Assembly (NCBI GenBank): GCA_000727475.1
Contig: KL647294.1
Location: 1,548,369-1,612,368, forward strand
Length of the DNA stretch: 64,000 bases
Direction: 5' to 3'
Origin: Sarcocystis neurona
Taxonomy: Eukaryota > Apicomplexa > Conoidasida > Eucoccidiorida > Sarcocystidae
Positions 1-10,645 of this stretch are shown piece after piece. Each line of letters starts with the position of its first letter. Position 1 is the first letter of the stretch. Under the pieces are notes generated by a model, which did not search any database, was not told the origin of the DNA, and saw only the letters and a program-made list of their open reading frames with translations. A program made the translations under genes and the position numbers.

Positions 1-2
1 GA

Positions 3-2693
3 CGTGTCCGGCGCCGGTGCCGGCTGCGGCGGCTGCTGCTGCGTGTCCTGCGGCTGTTGCTGCTGCAGACGCTGCTGCTGCTGGCCTGCTGCAGCAGCTT
101 CTTCGTGTGCAGCAGCAAGAGCCGGAGATCCTGGTCGGAGGGATGGCGGCGTCGCCGTGCCATCGCCAGAGCGGCTCTTGGCTGCAGCTGTCCCGCTCCA
201 TCGAGCAGCAGCAGGAGCGCCATGTTCGATAAGAAATGAGATGAACAGCAAGCTCCAGTACAAACTCCAGTACCCCGCCTCCTGCTGCTGTCTATACTCC
301 ATATCCTCGTAGAATTGCATTTCTTCTACTAAAGCTGCCTCACTACTGTCTTCCTCCTCCTCCTCACCCGCCTCCTCTCTTTGCCCTCCTTGGTGGGATG
401 CTGCGTCGTCTTCTCCCTGCTGCTTATTCACTTCTTCTCCCTGCTGCTGCTCATCCTCTTCCTTCTCCTTCTGCTCAAGCGCAGGCGGCGGCGGCGAGGT
501 CGCATGCAGAGGCGCAGGCAGATTCTCAGCCCTGTTGACCGCGCTGTCCCACCACGCTGCTGCCTCCTGTTGCGGCCCCTGCCCAGTCGGATTCATTCCT
601 GCTCTCCCTGCTGCTGCAGCGTCCTCAACTGCGGCTTCCTCTGCCTCCCACGGGGGCCGCGCAGCGGAGTCACTCGCTGCAGCAGCAGCAGCATGGGCAG
701 CAACAACAGCAGCAGCAGGGGAAGCAGCGCCCCATGCAGCCGCCGCAGCGGACGGAGTGTGGATCCTCGATGGAGAAGCAGGCGCATCACAAACAGCAGC
801 TACAGCGGCGGTCCTGTCTTCATCAGGTATGGGGAGAGAGGAGCGACAGCGGCGTCTGTAGCTCCCGCTGAGACACTCGCTTCTTCTTCTTCGGGTGTGG
901 GGTCTGGCCCGCTGCTTCTGCTGCTGCCACTTTCGTCTGCAGAGACGCAGCCGGTGCTGCTGCTGTAGCAGCAGAGACGTGCTGTTGCAGCAGAAGCGCA
1001 GCGTAACCGCCAGCAGCAGTTGCTTCAGCGCATGCGTAGTGCTGCTGCGCAGCAAAGCAGACACCCCTCCGTGTCGCAGTATGAAGTAGAAAAGCTTCAG
1101 AGTTTCCCATATATTAACGTCAGAGAGAAGGGTCTTGCCTTCGTCTGCTGCTGCTCTGACGACCTCGACAAGCAGCCAGACCACCTGCAGCAGCAGCAGC
1201 TCCTCTTCCTCCTGTTGCTGCTCGCCTGCTGCTGATGCGGTACCGCTGCGTGTCGCCGGGTTGCTGCTCGGGCGGGCCGCTGCTCCGAGCAGCACGGGAA
1301 GGAGCAGCGTGTTGTGAGGCTGCTGCGCTCCCTGAGGGGCCCCGCCTGGCCCTGCTCCTCCCTCTGACGCATCAGCAGCAGCAGCCGCCGCAGCAGCAGC
1401 AGCCTGGCCCAGGAACGAGAACTGATAGAAAGAGGAAAGCAGCAGCGGAGATGCGGGGGTGGCAGCAAAACGACGAATGCCTTGCACCGCTGCAGCAGCA
1501 GTTGCAGCAGCTACAAGAGAATTCGTATCCTCTGCGAGCCGATGCAGCAGCTGGTGGCCGCATGCGAGCAGCACCTGCAGCAGCATATTATACAGGTGGC
1601 TGCTGTTGCTTCGGCTGCCGCAGGAGCTACGAGAAAACACACCCAGCAGCAGTAGCTTCTCCAGGCCACGAAGGCCTGCCGCTGCAGCTGCCCGGGCAAA
1701 GCTGCTGCTGTCACTGCGTCCACGACTGTTTCCTCCTCCTGCTGCACCCGCTGCTGCTGCTCCTCCTCCTACGCCTCCTGCTGCCTTGCCTCCAACGCCA
1801 GCGGCGGTCGCGGTCTGCTGCAGCAGAGGCACCAAATCCGCTACGACGAAAAAGAACGGAGCCACATGGTGTTCTTGCACATACAAATCTTGGTTTACGT
1901 CTGGGCCGTAGCCGTCCTTCTTCCATGGCTCTGCTGCTGCTGCTGCGGCGGCCCGGGTTGCAGGAGCAGCAACCGCTGCAATGATATCCGCAGCAAGCGG
2001 AGGCGCCGGTAGCGCAAGCGCAGTCGAAGATACGCCAAGAGAAGAGGAAGGAGGAGGAGACGCAGCAACAGCAGCAGCGGAGCGCCAGATGGAAGCACTG
2101 AGGGCAGCAGATACATGAGCAGCTCCAACAGGTGGTAAAGGCAGAGGCTGCGGTTGCTGCTGGGAAGCAGCAGCAAGGGAAAAGGAAGTACTCAGAGCTA
2201 AATAGAGAGGCTCGAGATGAAGTTCCTCATCTTCCTCTTCGCTGTGAATAGCGCCGTCGCCTGCTGGCTGCTGCCGCAGCTGCTGCTGCAACGTGACTAG
2301 CTGAGACTCAGCAGCAGCGACAGCTAGAGTCAGCGGCGAAGCCCCACCACCCGCAGCGACAGCAGTGGCAGTCCTTGCTGCCTCTGCTGACAGAGAGGAC
2401 GGGTCTGACGCGCCTGTGCCTGCCGACGAGGAGGAAGACGAGGACGAGGAGAAGAAGAAGGAACCGTAGGACTGCTTCGGCGCTGCTGCTGCTGTTAGCT
2501 GCTGCTGCTGCAAGCAGCCGACAGTCCCTGCTGCTGCCGCTGACACCGCACGCAGTACCGACAACAATGTCTGCAGTTCGCTGTATATACACTGCAACGC
2601 ATGGCGCTGCTGCATGCGAAGTTCACGCAGGTGCTGCAGCCGGTGCTGCTGATACTGCACCTCCTCCTCTTCTTCGCACTCCCCCCGCGCCAT
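3..2693 (-). CDS. Large Sec7-family Arf-GEF (GBF/BIG-like), N-terminal part, cut by window edge
   Basis: Read on the minus strand from the ATG at 2693 there is a single stop-free frame of 897 codons that leaves the window at base 3, so the C-terminal part, where a catalytic Sec7 domain would lie, is not visible. The start MARGECEEEEEV is followed by a helical stretch (HALQCIYSELQTLLSVLRAV). Around residues 495-570 comes LLLLQVVWLLVEVV, then LLSDVNIWETLKLFYFILRH, then VSALLRSSTTHALKQLLL. This matches, in order, the last DCB helices of GBF1/BIG proteins as I remember them: a LxxLxxLL helix, a segment around NESVCEIM, and a SxLLR..A...L helix. Ala, Gln, Ser and Gly runs separate the blocks, and an acidic Gln/Glu-rich stretch lies near residues 730-780. 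Such proteins activate Arf GTPases at Golgi or ERGIC membranes. Coding status is firm. The family call is an inference, because no Sec7 motif is in view. An in-frame TAG lies near 2955, and 2693 is the only in-frame ATG after it. Confidence 0.6.
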   Translation of the reverse strand, partial: MARGECEEEEEVQYQQHRLQHLRELRMQQRHALQCIYSELQTLLSVLRAVSAAAAGTVGCLQQQQLTAAAAPKQSYGSFFFSSSSSSSSSAGTGASDPSSLSAEAARTATAVAAGGGASPLTLAVAAAESQLVTLQQQLRQQPAGDGAIHSEEEDEELHLEPLYLALSTSFSLAAASQQQPQPLPLPPVGAAHVSAALSASIWRSAAAVAASPPPSSSLGVSSTALALPAPPLAADIIAAVAAPATRAAAAAAAEPWKKDGYGPDVNQDLYVQEHHVAPFFFVVADLVPLLQQTATAAGVGGKAAGGVGGGAAAAGAAGGGNSRGRSDSSSFARAAAAAGLRGLEKLLLLGVFSRSSCGSRSNSSHLYNMLLQVLLACGHQLLHRLAEDTNSLVAAATAAAAVQGIRRFAATPASPLLLSSFYQFSFLGQAAAAAAAAAADASEGGAGPGGAPQGAQQPHNTLLLPVLLGAAARPSSNPATRSGTASAAGEQQQEEEELLLLQVVWLLVEVVRAAADEGKTLLSDVNIWETLKLFYFILRHGGVSALLRSSTTHALKQLLLAVTLRFCCNSTSLLLQQQHRLRLCRRKWQQQKQRARPHTRRRRSECLSGSYRRRCRSSLPIPDEDRTAAVAAVCDAPASPSRIHTPSAAAAAWGAASPAAAVVAAHAAAAAASDSAARPPWEAEEAAVEDAAAAGRAGMNPTGQGPQQEAAAWWDSAVNRAENLPAPLHATSPPPPALEQKEKEEDEQQQGEEVNKQQGEDDAASHQGGQREEAGEEEEEDSSEAALVEEMQFYEDMEYRQQQEAGYWSLYWSLLFISFLIEHGAPAAARWSGTAAAKSRSGDGTATPPSLRPGSPALAAAHEEAAAAGQQQQRLQQQQPQDTQQQPPQPAPAPDT

Positions 2694-3430
2694 GTTGCCT
2701 CCCCGTTGAGCAGTAACTTTGTCACGCGTCGCCACAGAGTAACGGCGCCGGGGCCGACTGCAGGACCCGTGCAGCGGCAGCAGCAGGAGCCTCACCCGAA
2801 GCTCCGCTCTGCGTCTCAGGAATGTTCGACGCAGCACCGCAGCGGACGCAGCGCCAGACGGCTCTCTTCTGCTTCTGCTGCTCAGCAGCTGGGAAGCGTT
2901 CCCCCTCCTCCTCCTGGTGTTGCTGCTATCGAGAGCTGCTGCTGGCGGCGGCCACACCTACCCAGCAGACCGTAGGACCTGCAGCAGCAGCAGCAGCCGA
3001 GGCCGCCGCCGCAGCAGCAGCCAACGCCACAGCAGCAGCAGTCAGAACCGCAGCAGCAGCAGCACTCAGGCCCGCAGCAGCAGCAGCGGAAAGAGAGAAG
3101 TCAGATCCGCAGGGGCGAGTACAGAAGGAGGAAAAAAGCATTACCTGCCTTCGTCACCATTTAACGGATGATTCTTCGTGTTGGGTCCACCGCTGTCCGC
3201 GCGGGCATCAGCAGACTCCCCAAGCGCCCAGCCTAGAGAGGCCTCGAACTGCGCTCTGCAGAGATTCTTCGCACGCGCCAGCGCCGCGCGCAGCAGTCTA
3301 CACGTCTCTCCGTGTATGTCTGGGCGTCCAGACCCGAGCATTTCCGACTCGGTCGCCGACCACATGCATGTGTGTACATGTGTCCACGAGGCCTGAGGCT
3401 CCCCTATCCCTAGGCGGTCGAGCCTATTAG
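2694..3430. other. Triplet-rich 5' flank of the minus-strand gene
   Basis: This stretch holds (GCA)n/(CAG)n tracts at 2975-3095 that read as poly-Ala or poly-Ser on the plus strand and poly-Ala or poly-Leu on the minus strand. A plus frame from 2822 stays open for about 200 codons, but its non-repeat parts match nothing I know. Upstream exons or the 5' untranslated leader of the minus-strand gene could lie here. I do not call a gene. Confidence 0.35.
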
Positions 3431-4296
3431 TATAGAGCTCTCTCTCTCTCTGTGTGTACGTCTGGGCATGCGCAGCAGAGCCGCACGGCTTCAACGAGAC
3501 TGCCAAGGCGCAGCCCCAGCGACGTCGGCAGATGTACGTGCGGTGCCGACGGCTGCGCCCGACCTCCGCGCACACCGGTAGAGCAGCAGGGTCGCCTGCA
3601 TGCGCCCTCGTATGCGGCTGCGCTTCCAGGCGTGTATATCTACATATATGTCGAAGGAGTAGACACACTTCCGACCTCGTGGCGCGCCGTCTTCAGTCTG
3701 TCGTCTTCTTCGTTCCTGGCCCAACAAACGAATACATACATATATGCAGGTGTACACGCATATATACATATATATATATGCGCACACGCGACAACATACA
3801 TGTGTGGGGTAGTACGTAGAGGTGCGTTTACGCAAGAGCGATAGTCGGAAACGATACCTTCTCGAGTAGACACGTTGAAGAAGAGAAGATGTCAGTAGAC
3901 ACCCCGCGACGAAGAATAGACACGGGGGGACTCTCGCCCTCGCCTCAGCAACACCAGCGACAGCATGTTAGTACAATACGTTTGGTCTCTCTATGGTTGT
4001 CTCACATTCTTTCTGTATATGTGTGTAGGTGCATGTATGTCTTTGGATACATATACAGGCATACATATGTCTCCCTATATTTATGTATATGCTTATAGGC
4101 ACGGGCAGATCGAGGAATACGTGAAGGGAGGTAGACAGTCGTATACGAGTAGACAGAGAGACACAGACACAAAGAGCATGCGTGTGTCTGACACAGACAG
4201 ACACACGCATTTATCAGAGATACAAAGGGCTGACACGTAGAACATACACTGCGCGTCTCTCTATGTATAAGTGGACGTATACGTACATACATATAT
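3431..4296. repeat. Intergenic (TA)n/(TG)n/(CA)n-rich DNA
   Basis: Short dinucleotide and TATG/TACA tracts dominate, for example at 3735-3790 and 3990-4090. The open frames here are rich in Tyr, Ile, Val, Cys and His, as expected from TAT/ATA/TGT/CAC repeats. They are not credible proteins. Confidence 0.6.
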
Positions 4297-4710
4297 ATGG
4301 ATGTAGGTGGCAATACACTTGGTGCATGCGTGCATATATATATACACATTCTTATATCTAGAGATACATATATGAATGTGTCAGGAGAGATGGTGAGCGT
4401 ACGTACATACATATACATATTTATATCCATATATATATATGGATGGGGCCGTACAAATGTGTACATACACATATATATAGAGAGAAGGATGTGTAGGTGT
4501 AGCAATACCGGAGGCGTATACGTGTATACAGCTAGACTATACACACATATACATTTGTATCTATATAGGTATATATGTATGTATGTGGCAGTACAAATGG
4601 TGTACACATATATATATGTATATATAGAGAGAGAGGTGTTTCGTCATGGCAATAGCGGTGGTGTATACGCGCATATATACATGTGTGTGGCAGTACAGAC
4701 GGTACAGATG
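4297..4710. repeat. Degenerate minisatellite with GGCAnTAC core
   Basis: A unit of roughly 80-110 bases recurs about five times: a core such as gtGGCAgTACanatGGTGTA, then (TA)n, then a short AGAGAGAG block. Cores are seen near 4308, 4447, 4500, 4588, 4650 and 4690. An open frame of 231 codons spans it only because the repeat lacks stops in that frame, and its Tyr/Ile/His-rich translation repeats in step with the DNA. I regard it as non-coding. Confidence 0.55.
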
Positions 4711-5264
4711 AAGGATACGTACGTGCGGATAGGGAGAGGGAGGGGAGCAGGTGAGGGAGATATTCGGGTGAGTGGAAATGCGGAAAAGAGAGGAAAACAG
4801 CAGCGTCCACGCACCAGGCATGTGCGCATGTGGACGGGCGGACACGGTAGAGGGGCGTCGACGTGTCTCCGGAGCCACACACGTGATGGAGCTGGCGACA
4901 GCTACGCAGACGTATACGACGTACTCACGTGTATACATAGAGCCGGACAGATATATTATAAGACTCTGGCATATGTATATATACACGTGTGAGAAACGGC
5001 AGCTTTTGCAGGAGGTCTACACACAGAGACACAGAGGCATATGCGCGACGAAGTAGATAGATAGATAGTACCACACGGGAACGTCTACACATGTGTGCAT
5101 GCGCCGGAAGATTTCTGCGGAAGGCGCACCGGACGCACAGAGGAGCAGGGAGTGTCTGCTGCTGCAGGCCCGCAGCCAAGGGAGAGCCGCAGGGCGCTTG
5201 ACAATTTTTGCTGGTGACCGCTCCCACGCGCCTTCGTGTTTTCGCGAGTCATCCGCTCAAGATG

Positions 5265-5365
5265 CGATGTTTCTGTTGCCGCTGCCGCTGCTGCTTTTGC
5301 TGCTGCTGCTGTTGCTCCTGCTGCTGCTGTTGCTGCTGCTGCTGTTGCTGCTGCTGTTGCTACAG
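5265..5365. repeat. (CTG)n/(GCT)n triplet tract
   Basis: About 30 near-perfect CTG/TTG triplets in a row. On the plus strand it reads Ala, Leu or Cys by frame; on the minus strand it reads Gln, Ser or Ala. This is the Eimeria-type triplet repeat that encodes homopolymeric amino-acid runs when inside a gene. Confidence 0.8.
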
Positions 5366-7859
5366 CTGTTCGGACTTCCGCTGCGGTCGCCGCTGTTGCT
5401 GCTGTGGAACAGACGCTGGCCTCCTTCCTGCAGCTGCTGCTGCCGGTGTCCTACGAAGGCCTGCCTTCTCCGCTTCTCGTGCAGTGGCTACGAGAGCGCC
5501 TGCCTCCGCGCTGCAGCTGCTGCGCTCACACTCCAAGACTGTCTTCTTCTGCTCCTTCTGCTGCTGCCACAAAAAAGATGTCTTCCTCTGCTCCTGCTGC
5601 GGCTGTTCGTATACAAAAGCTGCCTGTCCCTGCTTCTACTTCTGAGGCGACGCCACGGCTCTCTTCGTGTGATGTGTCCTCGCTGCTACTGGGGCCACGA
5701 CGCCTGTCTCCGCCTGCTCTCCTGCTGTAGCAGCTACGCTGCGGTTCTTCCGATGTTGTTGCGTTTGCTCCTTTGCCTGCTGTTCTGCAGCTTCCGCGCC
5801 GTTGCTGCAACAAAGGGAGCTGCTGCCTGTGCTGCCACACACCACCCTCGCTGCTGCGGTTGCGGCCCCTGTCGGGGCCTTTTCTTTGAGCCTCGCGGCA
5901 GCTGGTAAGTCCCAGAAAGAGAGCAGAGAGATGCAGCTGCTCGCCAAAGAGAGAGAGAAAGACAGAGAAGAGAAAAGACGTCGCTGCAAAGGCGCCCTCT
6001 CCCTGCCATGCAGCCGCTGCTGCTGACATGAGAGCAGTGCGTAGTGTTATCGGCAGCATTCGCCAGGATAAATGGCAACCACCGCCCGCGGAGCCGCTGC
6101 AGCTGCTGTTGAAAGAGAAGGCCAAGCAGTCAGTCACAGAGAAAGAGGAAGAACGACCGAGGTCGCGACAGCAGCGAAGGAGGAGGAGGACGACCGAGCA
6201 GGATGTAGCGGAGCAGCAGCAGCAGTGCAGAAGGGCGGGCCTGCAGCGGGCAAAGCAGCACGAGACCACTCGTCTTTTCCCGCCTCTTTTCCTCTAACAA
6301 CACGGCAGAAAACTTGTTAAGGAGGGCGGACAAGACGACAACGTGGGACGTAGGAACACAAGTCGGCGCCGCGCGTCGGGGTAGCAGGAACACCTGGCAC
6401 AGCAGACACAGCGCAGCAGGAGCAGCTCCACATGTCGTTGCGCTGCTGCCCCGGCATGAGGAGCTCGCCGCCTTCAGCAGCGTTGTGCCACGGCACAGAG
6501 AAGCAAGACGACACGTTGTCTGCTGCTCTGTGCGGCAGCTGCAGGAAAAGGAAGAAGAAGAGGAGGCAGCGAAAGGCACAAGCGGCAGTGGCACAGCGAA
6601 AAACCTGCGCATGACGGCAATGCGCGCGCGTGCGCGCGTCGTGTGCCACTCTCCGAGTGGAGCAGCAGCAGCAGCAGCAGCCGTGGCAGTGCGATGATGA
6701 TAGTAGCAGCAGCAAGCCGCGAGCGAGGAGGAGGCGCACGGCAGACGAGCCGCAGCAATCAGTAGCAGCAGCAGCCTTGCGCGCCCGCGCGCGCGCACAC
6801 CAAGCGAGTAGCCGGGGCACAGGACAGCTCCACGAGGAGGCAGCCAGTATACCAGGGAGCGAGGAGGAGGAGCACTAGCAGCAGCGAGAAACCAACGGCA
6901 GCACGAGAAGCAGACCCCACCACCAGGCGAACGCAGCGTGCTACAGCAGCAGGACGAGAAGGACACGAAAAAGTAGCCGCCGCAGAGGCGAAGGACCGAG
7001 CGCAAGGTCGACAAGACGGACACTCGGGCCTGTTCCTTCGTGCGCATGCCGTGCCGGCAAGTGTGCCGCGCGGTGGCGTCTGAATCTAGCTGGGTTTGTC
7101 CGCAGAAAAGAGGAGCAACACAGCAGACACGAGGGCAGCGGCAACAGCAGGAAGAACAGCCGCCGCCGCGGCTTGGAGAGAGGCACAGAAACAACAGAGT
7201 CAGCAGCAGCAGCAGCGTCAACACACAGAAGAGAAGAGCTAGAAGAAAGGTTCTTCACTTCTGGGCATTCCACGCCAGCATCCACGCAAATTTCCGCGCC
7301 GGGCGGCACATGTAAAAGGAGGATACCGGCTCGTGGTGCACCGTTTCTCCTCACTGCACCGTCACTTGCACGAGTCTCTCTTTGGCGTCCTTCCTGCTTT
7401 TTCCGCTGCTGCTGGTCCATCTCCTCTTCTTCCGCCAGTGGATTGGTTCACCTCGGCAGCCCCCGCGCCTCCGCCATGGCGAGAAGACACCTGCTGCCAC
7501 TTCTGCAGCAGCAGCAGAACACACCGCTGTTCGCTTCGTTTCCCGTCTCGGTTCGACTTTGCAATAACTGCACATGCAGCAGCAACTGCTGCTGAACCGT
7601 TGCTTCTCCTCAGACGCTCTCCGACTGCGCCCGGTGCCTTCCCCTGCTGCAGCTCTGCCGCCGCTCTCGCGCGCAGCTATTGCTACGACTGCCGCTGCTT
7701 GTTCTCCGCTGCTGTCGTCGCTGCGGCGGTGCTCGATCCGCGTGCTCACTTCTCTTCTTGACCCTTCTTCCTTCTGCAGCAGCTGCTGCTTCACCGTCGC
7801 GCCCCGCTTTACATGTGTGATGAGCCTTTACTTCTCTACGTGCTCTATCTCTCTGCTAC

Positions 7860-7985
7860 TGCGGCTGCTCTTTTCCGTCCGCAGTGACGGCTCTTTTCCC
7901 TCCGTTGTGACCGCTCTTTCCCCTCCGCTGGGGCGGCTCTTTCCCTTCTGCTGCGGCTGCTCTTTCCGTCATGCTGCGAGTTCCT
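7860..7985. repeat. Degenerate ~22-25 bp tandem repeat
   Basis: Five imperfect copies of a GCTCTTTCCCTCCG-like unit follow one another. On the minus strand they read as a loose EGKEPPQRRGKSG-type peptide repeat. The unit is not constant in length, so a single coding frame is not kept throughout. Confidence 0.5.
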
Positions 7986-8244
7986 TTTTCTGCTGTTCCT
8001 GCGGCTGGTTTTTTCTGCTGCTGCGGTCTCCCGTGCCTTCGTGAGTCCCTGCTGCAGCTCCGTTGGGACGCATGTCTTCCTTCCCATTTGACCCCGCGCT
8101 GTATGTCCTTCGCGCAGTTCCCACTCGATGTGGCGCGCCGCGTTTTTGTCGCCGCATGTGCTACCTTTTCTCGCCATCTGCGGCGAGGCTGCAAGTCCTG
8201 CAGCAGCAGCAGAAGCACCCGCACCCAAGAATAAGAAGGAAAAC

Positions 8245-8438
8245 AGCAGGGACGGACGTCTTTTCTTGATGAAGCGACAGAAATGCCGACAGCAAGTGTA
8301 TATTTGAGCAGCAGGGACGGACGTCTTTTCTTGATGAAGCGACAGAAATGCCGACAGCAAGTGTATATTTGAGCAGCAGGGACGGACGTCTTTTCTTGAT
8401 GAAGCGAAAGGAATACCGATAGCAAGTGTATATATGTG
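8245..8438. repeat. 65-bp tandem repeat, three copies
   Basis: The block starting GACGGACGTCTTTTCTTGAT begins at 8251, 8316 and 8381, a period of exactly 65 bases. Copies 1 and 2 are essentially identical; copy 3 drifts near its end (GAAGCGAAAGGAATACCGAT). Because 65 is not a multiple of three, any reading frame cycles through all three phases, which explains overlapping antisense ORFs here that share the same peptide words. I treat it as a non-coding minisatellite. Confidence 0.9.
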
Positions 8439-8931
8439 AGACGGGCGGTGGTGCATGTGTCGACCCCCTCGCCATCCCGCCTTTTTCCGTATCGCATTTG
8501 TTTCTTTTTGTCCTCAGAAGACCTCTCCCTCTGTAAATTTAGTGGAAAAAAGTTCTGCACGAACTCCGTCCATTGGGCCGCAAGTGTCCAGGCCCCGCAC
8601 CTACACCCGAAGCGAAGCTCTCCACCCTCGGGACTCCCCTACACACCACGTCTACGTATGACACGCTTCTTTGCTGCGATTTCTTCTTCGCGCCTGAGTA
8701 TATGGACAAACACGCATGCGTACATAGCCGTCTGTTAACGGCACTTCCGATACACGTGCGTTGTTCTGCAGCGACGTCAAGAACAACGGACTCCCTGACC
8801 TCCCTTCCCTGCATGCGCTTCCTTGCCACCACCACACAGGGACTGCCTCTGCCGCTCTCTCTCTCTCTGTATGTATCCACGTTCGCTTTGTTTTCCCACT
8901 GCTTGCGGCTTTTTCCACCTGTGACTCCTTT
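8439..8931. other. Unassigned unique sequence
   Basis: Mostly unique, moderately GC-rich DNA without long triplet tracts. Open frames of 70-120 codons exist on both strands, none with a motif or composition I can defend. I see no gene, RNA or regulatory element here. Confidence 0.3.
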
Positions 8932-9190
8932 CCTCTGAGCAGCAGCCTTCTGCTGTTGCTCCTCCTCCTCCTCCTCCTTTTTATCTGAGCAGCAGCCTTC
9001 TGCTGTTGCTCCTCCTCCTCCTCCTTTTTATCTGAGCAGCAGCCTTCTGCTGCTGTTGCTGCTGCTTCTCCTCCTCCTCCTTTTTATATGAGCAGCAGCC
9101 CTCTGCTGCTGTTGCTGCTGCTCCTCCACCTCCTCTATCTGAGCGGCAGTGTCCCGCCGCTGTCGGTGCTCCTCCTCCTCCTCTTCCTTT
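8932..9190. repeat. ~50-bp tandem repeat with (CTC)n block
   Basis: Five units of variable length begin with (A)TCTGAGCAGCAGCCTTCTG, continue with CTGTTGCT and a (CTC)n run, and end in TTTTTAT. Starts are near 8934, 8986, 9032, 9086 and 9137. Copy-length variation comes from the CTC and CTG tracts. The TGA in each unit start and the uneven length argue against coding. Confidence 0.8.
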
Positions 9191-10645
9191 ACCTGGCCCG
9201 GTCAATTCTGCTGCGTCTTCCGCCCTCTTCCCCTGCAGCACGCCTGTGCCACTGCTCCGGTGCCACGAGAGAAAAAGGGGGCCGCGCCAGCCGTTTCGCT
9301 TCTCTTTTTTCTCTGCCTGTGCGGCCCAGACATTGCTGCTAAGACTGCCTCCCACCGTAGCGGAACGTACACATCTTCGACGTCTTTGTCTTCGACTCCT
9401 GCTGCTCCAGCAGCAAGACTCTCGTCTCTGCAGCTGTTGCTGCTGCTGCAACGGCAGCACCTTGTCAAGAAGGTACCTGCGTCTGCTTTTGCTGCTGAAG
9501 AAGAAGAAGCGTGACCGCCGACACGTGGAAAGTTGCTGCAGCTGCTGCAGCAGCAGAACGAATCAGCAGCTTCTAATGTTACCTCGCCTCCTGCCTCCCT
9601 GCTCTTCTGTTTCTGCTGAGAAGTTCTCCCGCCCCGCCCGTCTGCCAACCGCGTCCTTTGCCGCTGCCGTGCTGCAGTGCCACTGCTGCGGCGCAACTTC
9701 CCAACCGCCTGCGTGGCACTTCTACGAGATGCTGCAGCTGCTCCTGGAGCGCGCCGACACGAGAAAAAGTGGCCTGCTCGCGTTCTTCCTTCCCTCCCTT
9801 AAGCGGCAGCAACTGCGGCAGCAAAGCACCGGCGTCCTCAGCAGGACCTGCAGCACAGCAGCAGGGAGTGGCAGCACGTGCAGGAACAAGCCCACGTAGG
9901 ATCACCCGCGCGCATCAGCTGCACCCCACAGACTGTGCGGCAGAGTCATCGAGGGCTGCTGCAGCAGCAACAAGGACGCCGGCTGCCCGAGCGTTCCACC
10001 AACAGCAGCGCTGGCCCGCGGTTCTACTGAAAGCGAAATAGCAGGGCAGCAGCAACACACACGCACACTGGCCGCTCTCACATGTGGGGACGGTGGTAGC
10101 CGCGTCAGAGGAAGAGTAACCGCAACGGCAATACAGCAGAAACAGCAGCAGCTGCAGCAGTGCGTCGTGCGAAGTAGCTGCCGGTCACTCATCGCGGCAG
10201 CAACAGAGGAACCCCACACTGCGCGAGCACGGCAGCAAAACGAGCAGCAGCAGTTTCTCACCCGGCGACGAGGACGCCCCTGCAGCGGATCCGACACGAG
10301 CAGTAGCAGCGCCGGATACAGCTGCAACACCAGCAGACCCACCAGCAACGGCAGAAAATCTAGTTGCAACAGCAGCAGATCCACCTGCGGCAGCAGCAAG
10401 TCCAGCTGCTACAACAGGAAGTCCAGCAGCAACAGCAGCAACTCCGGCAGCAACAGCTGCAAGTCTAGGTGCAATAGCAGCGACTCCAGCAACAACAGCA
10501 GCAACTCCAGCAGCAACAGCAGGAAGTTTAGGTGCAACAGCAGCAAGTCCGGCTTCAACAGCAGGCAGTGTATACGCAACAGCAGCAGTATGCTGGAAGT
10601 GAAGAGAGAGAAGGAGAAGGAGCATGAGCGCGACTTCGACATGTC
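9191..10645. other. Triplet-rich DNA with coding-like fragments on both strands
   Basis: Protein-like words occur on both strands over the same bases: HFYEMLQLLLERADTRKSG on the plus strand at about 9720, and VGALQEQLQHLVEVPRRR on the minus strand at about 9745. Strand cannot be decided by eye. At 10290-10590 a plus frame reads a loose Ala/Thr/Pro/Ser repeat (words such as TAASLGAIAATPA), from degenerate AGCAACAGCAGC-type units; the minus strand reads the same bases as Ala/Val repeats. No domain was recognised. Confidence 0.3.

Larger units (their letters stand above)
5093..8045 (+). other. Probable plus-strand coding tract, exon structure unresolved or decayed
   Basis: Several short plus-strand stretches look protein-like but change frame repeatedly. 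Examples are RKISAEGAPDAQ near 5105, EQTLASFLQLLLPVSYEG at about 5400, MQLLAKEREKDREEKRR at about 5930, SVIGSIRQDKWQPPPAEP at about 6045, RQLQEKEEEEEAAKGTSG at about 6535 and HRREELEERFFTSGHSTP at about 7225. CTG/CAG runs join them. A strong GTAAGT donor is visible at about 5905. Minus-strand frames are also open (364 codons at 6130-7224) but are Leu/Cys-rich, as expected for the antisense of CAG-type coding repeats. The tract could be a multi-exon gene with short introns, a pseudogene, or a gene broken by assembly indels at repeats. I recognise no domain. Confidence 0.3.

Noticed and set aside
4297..4992. 231-codon plus-strand ORF
   Set aside because: Its Tyr/Ile/His/Val-rich translation repeats in step with a TA/TG minisatellite. 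It is a repeat artefact.
6130..7224. 364-codon minus-strand ORF
   Set aside because: Leu/Cys/Ser-rich composition follows from reading the antisense of CAG/GAG-rich plus-strand sequence. No domain, and the plus strand reads charged, protein-like words.
8245..8438. CRISPR-like array
   Set aside because: The 65-bp units are contiguous, with no unique spacers, and the genome is eukaryotic.
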